DNA of 64,000 nucleotides from an uncultured Oscillospiraceae bacterium. Its GTDB lineage: Bacteria; Bacillota; Clostridia; Oscillospirales; Ruminococcaceae. The first letter of the stretch is position 1. The number at the start of each line of letters is the position of its first letter. Positions 8,030-16,683 of this stretch are shown piece after piece. A program made the translations under genes and the position numbers. A model generated the notes under the pieces. The model was not told the origin of the DNA and made no database searches. It worked only from the letters and a program-made list of their open reading frames with translations. The stretch covers positions 62,001 to 126,000 of the forward strand of contig UQGL01000001.1 of NCBI GenBank assembly GCA_900540595.1. The letters run 5' to 3'.

Positions 8030-8059
8030 ATCTTACCATATAACCACCGCAGTTGTCAA
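8030..8059 (-). promoter_or_regulatory. Promoter of rplU-rpmA-obgE-mrnC
   Basis: Minus strand: consensus TTGACA, 18-base spacer, TAAGAT. It is placed at the start of the rplU leader. Confidence 0.65.
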
Positions 8060-8103
8060 GGGGGTTTCAAGCGTGGGAAGGTTAAAATTTCAGAATTTCT
8101 TTT

Positions 8104-8303
8104 GCCTTCCCCCAAGGGGCTGCGCCCGCTGGCGCGTGTCGGAGCGCAACCACCGTAGGCGGCTCTTAGCGCGTAGACTGAAGGTGGCCCCGCAGGGCCG
8201 GATGAGGGGCAAGTCTGCGGTTGTATCCCATCAGTGGGCTGCAATGGCAAGGTTGCCCCTCATCAGTCCGCTTCGCGGACAGCTTCCCCCGAGGGGGAAG
8301 CCT
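8104..8303. repeat. MITE-like element with CCTTCCCCC ends (copy 2)
   Basis: About 200 bp from CCTTCCCCCAAGGGG to CCCCCGAGGGGGAAG. The left third (GGCTGCGCCCG, then CGTGTCGGAGCGCAACC) is nearly identical to copy 1 at 5386. The right end abuts the stop codon of folD, so it probably supplies the 3' structure of the folD message. Confidence 0.75.
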
Positions 8304-9155
8304 TTACATGGCCTGCCGCTTTGCGGCCTCGACTGTGTTCAGCATGAGCATGGCGCGGGTCATCGGGCCGACACCGCCGGGGACCGGGGTGATGTAGGCG
8401 GCCTTCTCGGCGGCCTCGGCAAAATTGACATCGCCGTGCAGCTTGCCGTCCGCACCGCGGTTGATGCCCACATCAATGACCACAGCGCCGGGCTTGACCA
8501 TATCGCCGGTCACGAAGCCCTCGCGGCCAACGGCGGCCACCAGAATATCCGCGGCGGCGCAGACCTCTTTGAGGTTTGCCGTCTTGGAGTGGCAGATCGT
8601 GACCGTGGCGTTCTTGGCCAGCAGCAGCAGCGCCGCCGGCTTGCCCACGATGTTGGAGCGGCCGATGACCACCGCGTTCTTGCCGGCGATCTCAGTGCCG
8701 GTGGACTCGATCATCCGGATGCAGCCCGCCGGGGTGCAGGGCAGATAGCACGGCTCGCCGATCTGCATCCGGCCGACATTGACGGGCGAAAAGCCGTCCA
8801 CATCCTTCTCCGGCGGAATGGCGTCAATAACGGCCTTCTCATCGATCTGGGCAGGCAGCGGCAGCTGCACCAGAATGCCGTGGACGGCGGCATCCTCCGC
8901 CAGCTTTTTCACCTCGGCCAGCAGCGCCTCCTGCGTGGTGTCGGCGGGCAGGTTGATGCTGCGGCTCTCAATGCCACACTGTGCGCAGTCGTTGATCTTG
9001 CCGCGGACATAGACCTGACTGGCGGGGTTCTCGCCCACCAGAATGACCGCCAGGCAGGGGTTGATGCCCCGGCTTTTCAGCTTCCTGACCTTTTCTGTGG
9101 CCTCGGCCTTCGTGGCTGCGGCCAATGCCTTGCCGTCAATGATGGCTGCTCCCAT
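8304..9155 (-). CDS. folD: Methylenetetrahydrofolate dehydrogenase / cyclohydrolase
   Basis: 283 residues, the usual FolD length. It shows the Y-x-x-x-K catalytic region (VYVRGKINDCAQ), the loop VQLPLPAQIDEK, the NADP-binding segment VIGRSNIVGKPAALLL, and the C-terminal PVPGGVGPMTRAML. It interconverts 5,10-methylene- and 10-formyl-tetrahydrofolate in one-carbon metabolism. It is the last gene of a minus-strand run YmfF-like, YmfH-like, lgt, folD; an AGAGGG site precedes ATG 9155. The stop abuts a MITE-like repeat. Confidence 0.97.
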   Translation of the reverse strand: MGAAIIDGKALAAATKAEATEKVRKLKSRGINPCLAVILVGENPASQVYVRGKINDCAQCGIESRSINLPADTTQEALLAEVKKLAEDAAVHGILVQLPLPAQIDEKAVIDAIPPEKDVDGFSPVNVGRMQIGEPCYLPCTPAGCIRMIESTGTEIAGKNAVVIGRSNIVGKPAALLLLAKNATVTICHSKTANLKEVCAAADILVAAVGREGFVTGDMVKPGAVVIDVGINRGADGKLHGDVNFAEAAEKAAYITPVPGGVGPMTRAMLMLNTVEAAKRQAM

Positions 9156-9261
9156 GATGCTTTCCCTCTTTCAAATATATTTTTTGTCCGCACAGGGCGG
9201 GCAAAGCGGTGTCAGCTCTTACACCAGCAGTACCTATCGCCGTACTGCAAGCGGTTGCCGG

Positions 9262-10299
9262 TTATTCCTGCGGGCCCTCTATTTCTTCGATCTCCACGGT
9301 GTTCAAATCCAGCGCATCAAGACGCGCGTTCATAGCATCGGTGGCCTTGACGAATTCGGCGTGGGGCGCATTGGCAGGCAGGGTGTCCGGGGTGAACCGC
9401 TCCCCTGCCTCGGCCTGCTTTTTGATGTCCCTCACGGCCAGCGTGACGGTCAGCGTTTTTCCCTTGGCGCTGCGCAGGCCGATGACCATCAGCACAGCTG
9501 CCGCGAGCACCGAGCCGATGGCCACCAGCTGGCTGGCCCGCAGCCCCGTGCTGCCGATGAGCAGCGAGTCGGTGCGCAGCCCCTCGATCCAGGCGCGGCC
9601 GAGGCCGTACCAGATGACATACCCGAGGAAGATCTGCCCGTTGAAGCGCCGTTTTTTAAAGAACGCAGCCAGCGCAAGAAAGCCGACCAGACACCAGATG
9701 CTCTCATACAAAAATGTGGGATGCACCGGGGCCGTGGGGTCCACCGTCATGCCCGCAGGCAGCGTGACCTGCACGGATCGGAGATAAGCCTCGGTCCCCT
9801 CGCTGTACATGCCCCAGGGCAGCGTTGTGTTTGTGCCGAACGCCTCCTGATTGACAAAGTTGCCCCAGCGGCCGATGCCCTGCCCGATGAGGAACCCCAG
9901 CGAGACAAGATCAAACAGCGGCAGCAGCGGCACCTTGCGCCATTTGGCGGCCAGCCCGCCAAAGATAAATGCGCCGAGGACCGCGCCGTAGATGGCGATG
10001 CCGCCCTTACGGATGTCGATCATCTCCCAGATGCTCTGGTAGGCAAAGGGCGCCATAGCCACATAGTAGATGCGGGCGCATACGATGGCCATCACAGTGC
10101 CGATGGCCACCACATCGACCAACCGGTCGGAGTCAATGCCGTAGTCCACGGCATTGCGGAAGGCGTAGAGCATTGCCAGCAGCATACCCGCCGCGATGAT
10201 AACGCCGTACCAATAGATATTGAACCCGCCGATGGACAGCGCCACCCGGTTCACGGTCAGGTCAAGACCCAACCCGGGAAATTGCACATGATAGATCAT
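9262..10299 (-). CDS. lgt: Prolipoprotein diacylglyceryl transferase
   Basis: 345 residues with about seven membrane segments. It contains the Lgt signature RWGNFVNQEAFG in the GRWGNF context and the essential YGVIIAAGM region. It adds diacylglycerol to the lipobox cysteine of prolipoproteins at the membrane. It is longer than the usual 260-300 residues, with a polar C-terminal tail of about 75 residues after the last membrane segment. It follows the YmfH-like gene closely. Confidence 0.95.
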   Translation of the reverse strand: MIYHVQFPGLGLDLTVNRVALSIGGFNIYWYGVIIAAGMLLAMLYAFRNAVDYGIDSDRLVDVVAIGTVMAIVCARIYYVAMAPFAYQSIWEMIDIRKGGIAIYGAVLGAFIFGGLAAKWRKVPLLPLFDLVSLGFLIGQGIGRWGNFVNQEAFGTNTTLPWGMYSEGTEAYLRSVQVTLPAGMTVDPTAPVHPTFLYESIWCLVGFLALAAFFKKRRFNGQIFLGYVIWYGLGRAWIEGLRTDSLLIGSTGLRASQLVAIGSVLAAAVLMVIGLRSAKGKTLTVTLAVRDIKKQAEAGERFTPDTLPANAPHAEFVKATDAMNARLDALDLNTVEIEEIEGPQE

Positions 10300-10316
10300 T
10301 TTTACCTTTCCCCTCT

Positions 10317-11615
10317 TTACGCTTCTGCCGGGTCGATCTGCACATAGGCGCGGTTTTCCTCCCGCAGGGCCGTGCGCAGCAGGGCGTTTGCATCATCCAC
10401 CGTCAGCTCGGCCAGTGCAGCGATCTCGTCAGCCAGCGTGCGGCCCTTCAGGCAGGCCGCAGCGGCCTCCTCGGCAGCATCGTCCACGGCCTCGACATCG
10501 CCCAGCAGCTCTCCGTACATCTGGTTTTTCACCAGCATAAAGACCTCGGGGTCCACACCGTCACGGCGCATCCGCTCGATCTCTGCCTGCAGCAGATCCA
10601 CGACCTCGCGCGGGGTATCGCTCTCACCGGTAAAGGCCACAGCGCAGGCACCGCGCACCGCGATGAAATCGCCCGAGAACTCCGGGTTGACAAGCGCCTC
10701 ATCGTACAGGCGGCGGTAGAGCTTCGTCAGGCCGCCGACAACGAGATCCCCCAGCATATCCAGCAGCAGCTCCCGCTTTATATCCCCCTCGGCCAGCGGC
10801 TCCTCCCGGTAAGCCACACCGAAGCAGGGCTTTGTGACGGGCATTGTAAAGACGGCCTCCCTGTGGGGCAGCGGGCCGCTCTGCGCGGGGATCGCCCACT
10901 CGACCTCATGCGGGGCGCGGGCGCGGTAAAGCCCGTTGCGCTTGCAGGCATCGACCGCCTGCGCCAGCGTGATCTTGCCGGCCACGCTCAGCACCATGTT
11001 GGAGGGCGCGTAGAACGCCTTGGTGCAGCTGTAAAGCATCTGCGGCGTCAGCTCGGCAATGCTCTCGACCGTGCCGGCGATGTCGTCCCGCAGCGGGTGG
11101 TCCGCATACAGGCAGCGGAACAGTGCGTTCAGCAGCCGCCAGTCGGGGCTGTCATCGTACATCTTGATCTCCTGCCCGATGATGCCCTGCTCCTTGGCGA
11201 TGGTGGCCTTGGTAAACCACGGCTTGCCGACCATGCCCAGCAGAATGTCAAGGTTTTCGTCGATCTTCTGCGTGGCGGAGAAGAGATAGCAGGTGCGGTC
11301 ATAGCTGGTAAAAGCATTGGCCGAGGCACCGGTCTTGGCATAAAAATTGAAAGAGTCGCCCTTGGGCGTCTCGCACATCTTATGCTCCAGAAAATGCGCC
11401 GTGCCGGCGGGCAGCGTGACCTGCCTGCCGTCCAGCTTGAAGGCGCGGTGGATTGAGCCGAAGCCGGTGGCGTAGATGGCGTGTACACTGCTGTAGCCCG
11501 GCATCGTGCGGCAAAGCACAGTCAGGCCGCTGGGCAGTACAACGCTTTCACAGCTTACGGCGGCGGCAGCACGGCTCTGGGCCGCCTCAAAAGCGGCGTG
11601 GTCGTTATTCAACAT
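10317..11615 (-). CDS. M16 zinc peptidase, YmfH-like (catalytic partner)
   Basis: 432 residues, two M16 halves. The inverted zinc motif HFLEHKM is intact (about residue 88), and the downstream glutamate fits GIIGQEIKMYDDSP. An AAAGGAGG site precedes ATG 11615, which overlaps the end of the upstream YmfF-like gene by 11 bases. In Bacillus the YmfF/YmfH pair is encoded side by side, with only YmfH keeping the metal motif. The substrate is unknown. Confidence 0.88.
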   Translation of the reverse strand: MLNNDHAAFEAAQSRAAAAVSCESVVLPSGLTVLCRTMPGYSSVHAIYATGFGSIHRAFKLDGRQVTLPAGTAHFLEHKMCETPKGDSFNFYAKTGASANAFTSYDRTCYLFSATQKIDENLDILLGMVGKPWFTKATIAKEQGIIGQEIKMYDDSPDWRLLNALFRCLYADHPLRDDIAGTVESIAELTPQMLYSCTKAFYAPSNMVLSVAGKITLAQAVDACKRNGLYRARAPHEVEWAIPAQSGPLPHREAVFTMPVTKPCFGVAYREEPLAEGDIKRELLLDMLGDLVVGGLTKLYRRLYDEALVNPEFSGDFIAVRGACAVAFTGESDTPREVVDLLQAEIERMRRDGVDPEVFMLVKNQMYGELLGDVEAVDDAAEEAAAACLKGRTLADEIAALAELTVDDANALLRTALREENRAYVQIDPAEA

Positions 11616-12906
11616 CCTCGCTGCCTCCTTTCCCCTGCGTGCCCGGCTCGGCGGTCACGGCGTAACAGACGGAATAGCGGTAGCTCTGCAGCGTCTGGCG
11701 CACCTCGTCCAGACTGACGGCGCCGGTCAGAACCTTGCCGTACTCCGGCGGGTAGAGCGGCTCGCCGCGGGTAATCTGGCCGTAGTACCAGTTTTCAAGC
11801 GCAGCAAGGCTGTCCCCCAGCGCGTCCATGCTGGACAGCAGGCCGCGGCGGCAGTCATCGACCTCTTCCTGCGTGATGGGGCCGTTTTTCAGCCCCTCCA
11901 GCTCGGCAAGGATGGCGGCCTCGGCCTGCTGCTCTTTGCCGGGCTCGACGCCGGAGTCGATCATCATGACGCCGGTGGCGCGCTGGGCGGCAGAGCCGCA
12001 ATAGTAGCAGAGTGACTGCTTTTCCCGCACATTGCGGAACAGGCGGCTGGTCGCAGAGCCGCCCAGCACACTCATCGCAACGCGCAGGATGCTGACGCTG
12101 GGCGGGTTGGGGTGCTCCTCGCCGGTCGTGAACAGCATACACAGCTTGGCCTGCGTCAAACCGGGGATCTCCTCCTTAAAGTGGCGCAGCGGCGTGGCAG
12201 GCATCGCGGTGGGGGCAGCAAACGGCTGCGGATCGCGGTGCAGACCCTCCAGCTTTTTCAGCAGCAGATCGGCCACGCGGGCCTCGTCCACGCCCTGCAC
12301 CATCACATCAATGGATGCGGTGGAGAGGATGCGGTCATACTCAGCCTTGAGGCTTTGCGGGGTCACATGGACCAGCTCGCCGGGGTAGCCGCCCAGCTCG
12401 ATGCCGGCCGGGGTATCGCCGTAGAATTTACGGCGCGCCTGACGCACACAGTAAAGCCGCTTGGAGTTGAACTCCGCCTCAAGACGGCGGGCCTGCGTTT
12501 CCGTTTCGATGCGCACGGCCTCGGGGTCAAAGGCACCGTCCACAAGATACGGGTCAAAGATCGTGCCGAACACGATGTCGGCGTAGGCATCAGTCAGATT
12601 CTCCCCCGCCAGTGCGTAGGCGTCCTTGATGCCGCAGATGTCGGCGGAAAGCACGCGGTCGGTGCCCGCGCTGGCAAGGTCAACGCCGAGGTCCGCGCCG
12701 TACAGCTCCGCCAAACGGCGGGACAGGGCGGTCATATCGGGGCAGGCCGCATAGCCGCGCTCCAGCACAAGGGCCAGCACAGCGGCATCGGTGGCAGATT
12801 CCCGCCGGGCCGGGAAACGCAGATGCAGCGTGATGCGGCAGCGGTTAAATTTAGCAGCATCCAGCGTTGTGATGTATACGCCGGGTGCGAGTTGTTTACG
12901 TTCCAA
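11605..12906 (-). CDS. M16 peptidase-like protein, YmfF-like (non-catalytic partner)
   Basis: 433 residues if started at TTG 12906 (MERKQLAPGVYITTL), which has a GAAAGGA site 8 bases upstream. An in-frame ATG at 12927 lies upstream of that site and is less likely. The M16 fold is clear, but the HxxEH position reads LVLERGYAACP, so zinc binding is lost. It most likely forms a heterodimer with the following YmfH-like protein, as in other Firmicutes. It is first in the run with the YmfH-like gene, lgt and folD, and its promoter diverges from that of guaD. Confidence 0.85.
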   Translation of the reverse strand: MERKQLAPGVYITTLDAAKFNRCRITLHLRFPARRESATDAAVLALVLERGYAACPDMTALSRRLAELYGADLGVDLASAGTDRVLSADICGIKDAYALAGENLTDAYADIVFGTIFDPYLVDGAFDPEAVRIETETQARRLEAEFNSKRLYCVRQARRKFYGDTPAGIELGGYPGELVHVTPQSLKAEYDRILSTASIDVMVQGVDEARVADLLLKKLEGLHRDPQPFAAPTAMPATPLRHFKEEIPGLTQAKLCMLFTTGEEHPNPPSVSILRVAMSVLGGSATSRLFRNVREKQSLCYYCGSAAQRATGVMMIDSGVEPGKEQQAEAAILAELEGLKNGPITQEEVDDCRRGLLSSMDALGDSLAALENWYYGQITRGEPLYPPEYGKVLTGAVSLDEVRQTLQSYRYSVCYAVTAEPGTQGKGGSEDVE

Positions 12907-12941
12907 ATCGTTATTCCTTTCAAACATCAATAGATATTGGT

Positions 12942-12970
12942 ATTATACCGCTTTAACGACATAAAGTAAA
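12942..12970 (-). promoter_or_regulatory. Promoter for the M16 peptidase-lgt-folD run
   Basis: Minus strand: TTTACT, 17-base spacer ending GCGG, TATAAT. It lies about 35 bases before the YmfF-like start. Confidence 0.6.
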
Positions 12971-12978
12971 CAAAAAAC

Positions 12979-13008
12979 TTGCAACAGATGCTATATATTG
13001 TTTATAAT
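12979..13008 (+). promoter_or_regulatory. Promoter for guaD
   Basis: Plus strand: TTGCAA, 18-base spacer, TATAAT. A REP array at 13031-13140 lies in the leader between this promoter and the gene. Confidence 0.6.
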
Positions 13009-13030
13009 AGAGATTATGAAAGCCCGATTT

Positions 13031-13140
13031 GTAGGGCGGCCAGCCCTCTGGCCGCCGCGGGGTGAGGGCACCCCGCCCTACGCCCCCATGAAAAGGGGCA
13101 TCCACCGTACACTTGCGGGCCGGGCATGCCCGGCCCCTAC
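13031..13140. repeat. GTAGG-headed REP cluster in the guaD leader
   Basis: GTAGGGCGGCC and GAGGGCACCCCGCCCTAC form one inverted pair. A second palindrome (CCGGGCATGCCCGG) closes with CCCCTAC. The whole 110-bp block runs from GTAGG to CCTAC and should fold strongly in the leader RNA. Confidence 0.7.
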
Positions 13141-13170
13141 AAAGCAATTTTATATAGAGAGGTCATTTCT

Positions 13171-14451
13171 ATGGATCGTTTCGCCCTGAAAGGCACTTTT
13201 TTGGACACACCCACCCCCGACACCCTGCGGGTGCGGGACGGATACCTGCTGTGTGAAAACGGCCTGTGCGCCGGTTTTTCCATAGCCGCCCCTGCCGGGG
13301 TCGAAATTCTCGACTATACGGGTAAAATCATTACCCCCGGTCTGGTCGATCTGCACCTGCACGCACCGCAGTACAGCTACTGCGGCACCGCCATGGATCT
13401 GGAGCTGCTGGACTGGCTGCAGCAGTACACCTACCCCGAGGAGGCGCACTACGCCGACCCGGCGTATGCAAAGCTTGGCTACGCCTACTTTGTGCGCGAT
13501 TTGAAAAACAGCGCCACCACGCGCGCCTGCATCTTTGCAACGCTGCACACCGATGCCACGCTGGAGCTGATGCACCAGCTGCGCGATGCCGGGCTATCCG
13601 CCTTTGTCGGCAAGCTGGGCATGGACCGCAACAGCCCGGACAGCTACCGGGAGCCCGATGCGGCTGCCGGTCTGGCTGAGACCCGCCGCTGGCTGGATAC
13701 CTGCCGGGCCGAGAACACCCTGCACGCGGGGGCCGTGCGGCCGATGATCACCCCGCGGTTCACCCCCAGCACCTCCGATGCCTATATGGCCGGGCTGGGC
13801 GCGCTGGCAGCCGAATACGGCGTGCCCGCCCAGAGCCATCTGTCGGAGAATCCCGGCGAGATCGCATGGGTGGCCGAGCTTTGCCCTGACACAAGCTTCT
13901 ACGGCGAAAGCTACAGCCGGTACGGACTGTTCGGCGGCAGCGTGCCGACCGTCATGGCCCACTGCATCTACTGCCCCGATGCGGAGGACGCACTGATGAA
14001 GCAAAACCGCGTCATGATCGCCCACTGCCCCACCAGCAATGAGAATGTCATTGCCGGCATCGCCCCCGCCGCCCGGTATCTGCGCGGCGGCTGGCGCATC
14101 GGGCTGGGCAGCGATGTGGCGGGCGGCCACACGCTTGATCTGTTTACCGTCATGGCCACCGCCGTGCAGGTCAGCAAGCTGCGCTGGCGGTATGTTGACC
14201 AGCGCGAAAAGCCGCTGACGATGACCGAGGCGCTGTACATGGCTACGGTCGGCGGCGGTGATTTCTGGGCCGATTTCGGCGAGAAGGTCGGCCTGTTTGA
14301 GGAGGGCTACGCCCTTGACGCCCTTGTGCTGGACGATGATTCGCTGAAAAACATGCGCACCTTCACCCCCGCCGAGCGTCTGGAGCGGTACGCCTACCTT
14401 GGCAAGGGCGCACTGACCGCAAAGTTTGCGCAGGGCAAAAAGCTCCTGTAA
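13171..14451 (+). CDS. guaD: Guanine deaminase-type amidohydrolase
   Basis: 426 residues from ATG 13171, preceded by GAGAGGT; the frame is open upstream to 13126 but that part lies in the repeat. Metal ligands of the amidohydrolase fold are visible: HLHAPQ (HxH), QSHLSEN, AHCIYC and GSDVAGG. The stretch MDLELLDWLQQYTYPEE is typical of guanine deaminase, which converts guanine to xanthine and ammonia in purine salvage. It is monocistronic, with its own promoter and a strong 3' hairpin. Another purine or pterin substrate is possible. Confidence 0.88.
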   Translation: MDRFALKGTFLDTPTPDTLRVRDGYLLCENGLCAGFSIAAPAGVEILDYTGKIITPGLVDLHLHAPQYSYCGTAMDLELLDWLQQYTYPEEAHYADPAYAKLGYAYFVRDLKNSATTRACIFATLHTDATLELMHQLRDAGLSAFVGKLGMDRNSPDSYREPDAAAGLAETRRWLDTCRAENTLHAGAVRPMITPRFTPSTSDAYMAGLGALAAEYGVPAQSHLSENPGEIAWVAELCPDTSFYGESYSRYGLFGGSVPTVMAHCIYCPDAEDALMKQNRVMIAHCPTSNENVIAGIAPAARYLRGGWRIGLGSDVAGGHTLDLFTVMATAVQVSKLRWRYVDQREKPLTMTEALYMATVGGGDFWADFGEKVGLFEEGYALDALVLDDDSLKNMRTFTPAERLERYAYLGKGALTAKFAQGKKLL

Positions 14452-14470
14452 GCCTTTATACAACACCAAC

Positions 14471-14502
14471 GGCCCCCGTACACCACACTGTGTACGGGGG
14501 CC
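14471..14502. terminator. Strong hairpin between convergent guaD and lysC
   Basis: A perfect 13-bp stem, GGCCCCCGTACAC with GTGTACGGGGGCC, around a 6-base loop. There is no long T run on either side, so it may act mainly as a 3' stabiliser or a shared terminator. Confidence 0.65.
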
Positions 14503-14537
14503 TACCCATATCCCTCTATATTGCTTTACAAAAGTGC

Positions 14538-15743
14538 TTAGTTGATGAATGCGTCATGGATGGCGGCAACAGCCTTGTCGGCGTCGGCCTCGTCGATGAT
14601 GACGCTGATTTTGATCTCACTGGTGGAGATCATCTTGATGTTGATGTTCTGGTTGAAGAGTGCCTCGAACATGGTGGAGGCAACGCCGGAGTGGCTCTGC
14701 ATACCGGCGCCCACGATGGAGACCTTGGCGCAGCCCTTGTCAACATTGACATCGCCGCCGCCGATGCGGCTGGTGGCGTTCTTGAGGGCGGCCACAGCGC
14801 TCTCAGCATCGCCAAGGGGCACGGTGAAGCTCATATCCTTCTTGCCGTCACGGCCGGTGGTCTGCAGAATAATATCCACATTGATGTTCTTCTGGGCCAG
14901 CAGACTGAAGATCTTGAACGACATACCCGGCACATCGGGCACATCCTTGACAGTCAGAACGGCAACATCGGTGTCCTTTGCAACACCCTTGATGAGCATA
15001 CCTTCCACTTTGCATTCCTCCTTAACGACGGTGCCGGGCACCGGATTGATGCTGGAAATGACCTCCAGCTCGACATTGTACTTTTTAGCCAGCTCCACGC
15101 TGCGGTTGTTCAGCACCTGCGCACCCAGAGAAGCCAGCTCCAGCATTTCATCAAAGGTGATTTCCTTCAGCTTGGTGGCCTTGGGGATCTTGCGCGGGTC
15201 GGCGGTGTAGACGCCCTCCACATCGGTAAAGATCTGGCAGCGGTCCGCATGCAGCGCGGCCGCCAGTGCAACGGCGGAGGTATCGCTGCCGCCGCGGCCC
15301 AGCGTGGTAATATCATCGGAACGGTTCAGCCCCTGAAAGCCTGCCACAACGACAACGCGGTTGCGGGCCAGCTCACTCTCGACACGCTCGGTGTCCAGAC
15401 GCTTGATGCGCGCCTTGGAGTAGGCGCGGTCGGTGTTGAAGCCGGCCTGCCAGCCTGTCAGGCTGATGGCGGAGACGCCCAGCTCCTGCAGCGCCATGGC
15501 CAGCAGCGAGATCGAGATCTCCTCACCGGCCGCCAGCAGCATATCCATCTCGCGGTGGGACGGATCCGAGGTGATCTCGGCTGCCTTGGCGATCAGATCA
15601 TCGGTGGTATCGCCCTGCGCCGAAACAACAACAACGACATCGTTGCCGGCGTTGCGGGTATTCATGACGATGCGTGCCACATTGAAGATGCGGTTCCGGT
15701 CTTTGACCGAGGAGCCGCCGAATTTTTGTACGATCAAGCCCAT
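14538..15743 (-). CDS. lysC: Aspartokinase
   Basis: 401 residues, monofunctional length. It opens MGLIVQKFGGSSVKD (catalytic KFGGSS motif), has the GRGGSDTSAVALAAAL loop, and two C-terminal ACT domains (about 260-400). The ACT domains indicate feedback control by threonine and/or lysine. It phosphorylates aspartate at the entry to lysine, threonine and methionine synthesis. It is last in the minus-strand run ACT protein, hom, thrB, lysC. A GAGGGG site precedes ATG 15743. Confidence 0.96.
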   Translation of the reverse strand: MGLIVQKFGGSSVKDRNRIFNVARIVMNTRNAGNDVVVVVSAQGDTTDDLIAKAAEITSDPSHREMDMLLAAGEEISISLLAMALQELGVSAISLTGWQAGFNTDRAYSKARIKRLDTERVESELARNRVVVVAGFQGLNRSDDITTLGRGGSDTSAVALAAALHADRCQIFTDVEGVYTADPRKIPKATKLKEITFDEMLELASLGAQVLNNRSVELAKKYNVELEVISSINPVPGTVVKEECKVEGMLIKGVAKDTDVAVLTVKDVPDVPGMSFKIFSLLAQKNINVDIILQTTGRDGKKDMSFTVPLGDAESAVAALKNATSRIGGGDVNVDKGCAKVSIVGAGMQSHSGVASTMFEALFNQNINIKMISTSEIKISVIIDEADADKAVAAIHDAFIN

Positions 15744-15777
15744 TGGTAGTATCCCCTCTCCCCTGTTCCTTCGTATA

Positions 15778-16668
15778 TCAGCTCACCACTGCGCCGACAT
15801 TGTCGGCCAGCAGACGATGCACGGTAAAATGATGCAGCGGGCCGTCCGCCGCAAGCGCCGCCTCGGCACGGGCAAAGAACTCTGTATCATCCTTATGCAC
15901 AACGGCCATGATGGTCGGCCCTGCGCCCGAGATGTACACAGCCTGCGCACCCAGATCCTGTGCCAGCTCAAACACCTCATCGCCGCCCTCGATGAGCGGC
16001 AGGCGGTATTTCTGGTGCAGCACATCCTTGGTTGCCACGCCCAGCAGCGCGTAGTTGCCCTCGCAGAAGGCGGCCGTTGCCAGCGCCGCGCGGGACAGAT
16101 TGTAAACGGCATCCTTATGACTGACCATCGCAGGCAGCGCCGCACGCGCTTTGCTGGTCAGCAGGCGGAAATCCGGCACAAAGGCCGCAAAGGCCAGCTC
16201 CGGGTCGATGTCCTTTTTGACGCTGTAGACCTGACCCTCATCAATGACGCTTGTCACAAAGCCGCCCAGCATGGCGGGGGCCACATTATCGGGATGCCCC
16301 TCGATGGCGGTCGCCAGCGTCAGCATCTGGCGTTCGGTCAGCTTATCGCCCAGCAGGGCGTTGGCGCCCATGATGCCCGCCACGATGCAGGCCGAGCTGG
16401 AGCCGAGGCCGCGCGCCATCGGGATATCATTGCGCTGGGTGATGCGCAGACCTTTCAGCGGGATGCCGAGCTGATCATACACGACCCGGGCTGAGCGGTA
16501 GACCAGATTGTTGCTGCCCGCCGGGACATGGGTGCCGTCCACCGAGGTGATCTGGATACGGTCGGATTCCTCAAAGGTGAACACATTGTGCATTGAGACG
16601 GCCAGGCCCAGAGAGTCGAACCCGGCCCCTACATTGGCGCTGGTTGCCGGGACTGTTACTGTTACCAT
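15778..16668 (-). CDS. thrB: Homoserine kinase
   Basis: 296 residues of the GHMP kinase family. It opens VTVPATSANVGAGFDSLGLA, and the ATP loop reads PMARGLGSSSACIVAGI. The GHMP C-terminal Gly-rich stretch is GAGPTIMAVV. It phosphorylates homoserine on the way to threonine. It lies between hom and lysC with short gaps. No threonine synthase gene is in the window. Confidence 0.96.
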   Translation of the reverse strand: MVTVTVPATSANVGAGFDSLGLAVSMHNVFTFEESDRIQITSVDGTHVPAGSNNLVYRSARVVYDQLGIPLKGLRITQRNDIPMARGLGSSSACIVAGIMGANALLGDKLTERQMLTLATAIEGHPDNVAPAMLGGFVTSVIDEGQVYSVKKDIDPELAFAAFVPDFRLLTSKARAALPAMVSHKDAVYNLSRAALATAAFCEGNYALLGVATKDVLHQKYRLPLIEGGDEVFELAQDLGAQAVYISGAGPTIMAVVHKDDTEFFARAEAALAADGPLHHFTVHRLLADNVGAVVS

Positions 16669-16683
16669 ATTCCCTGTTCCCTC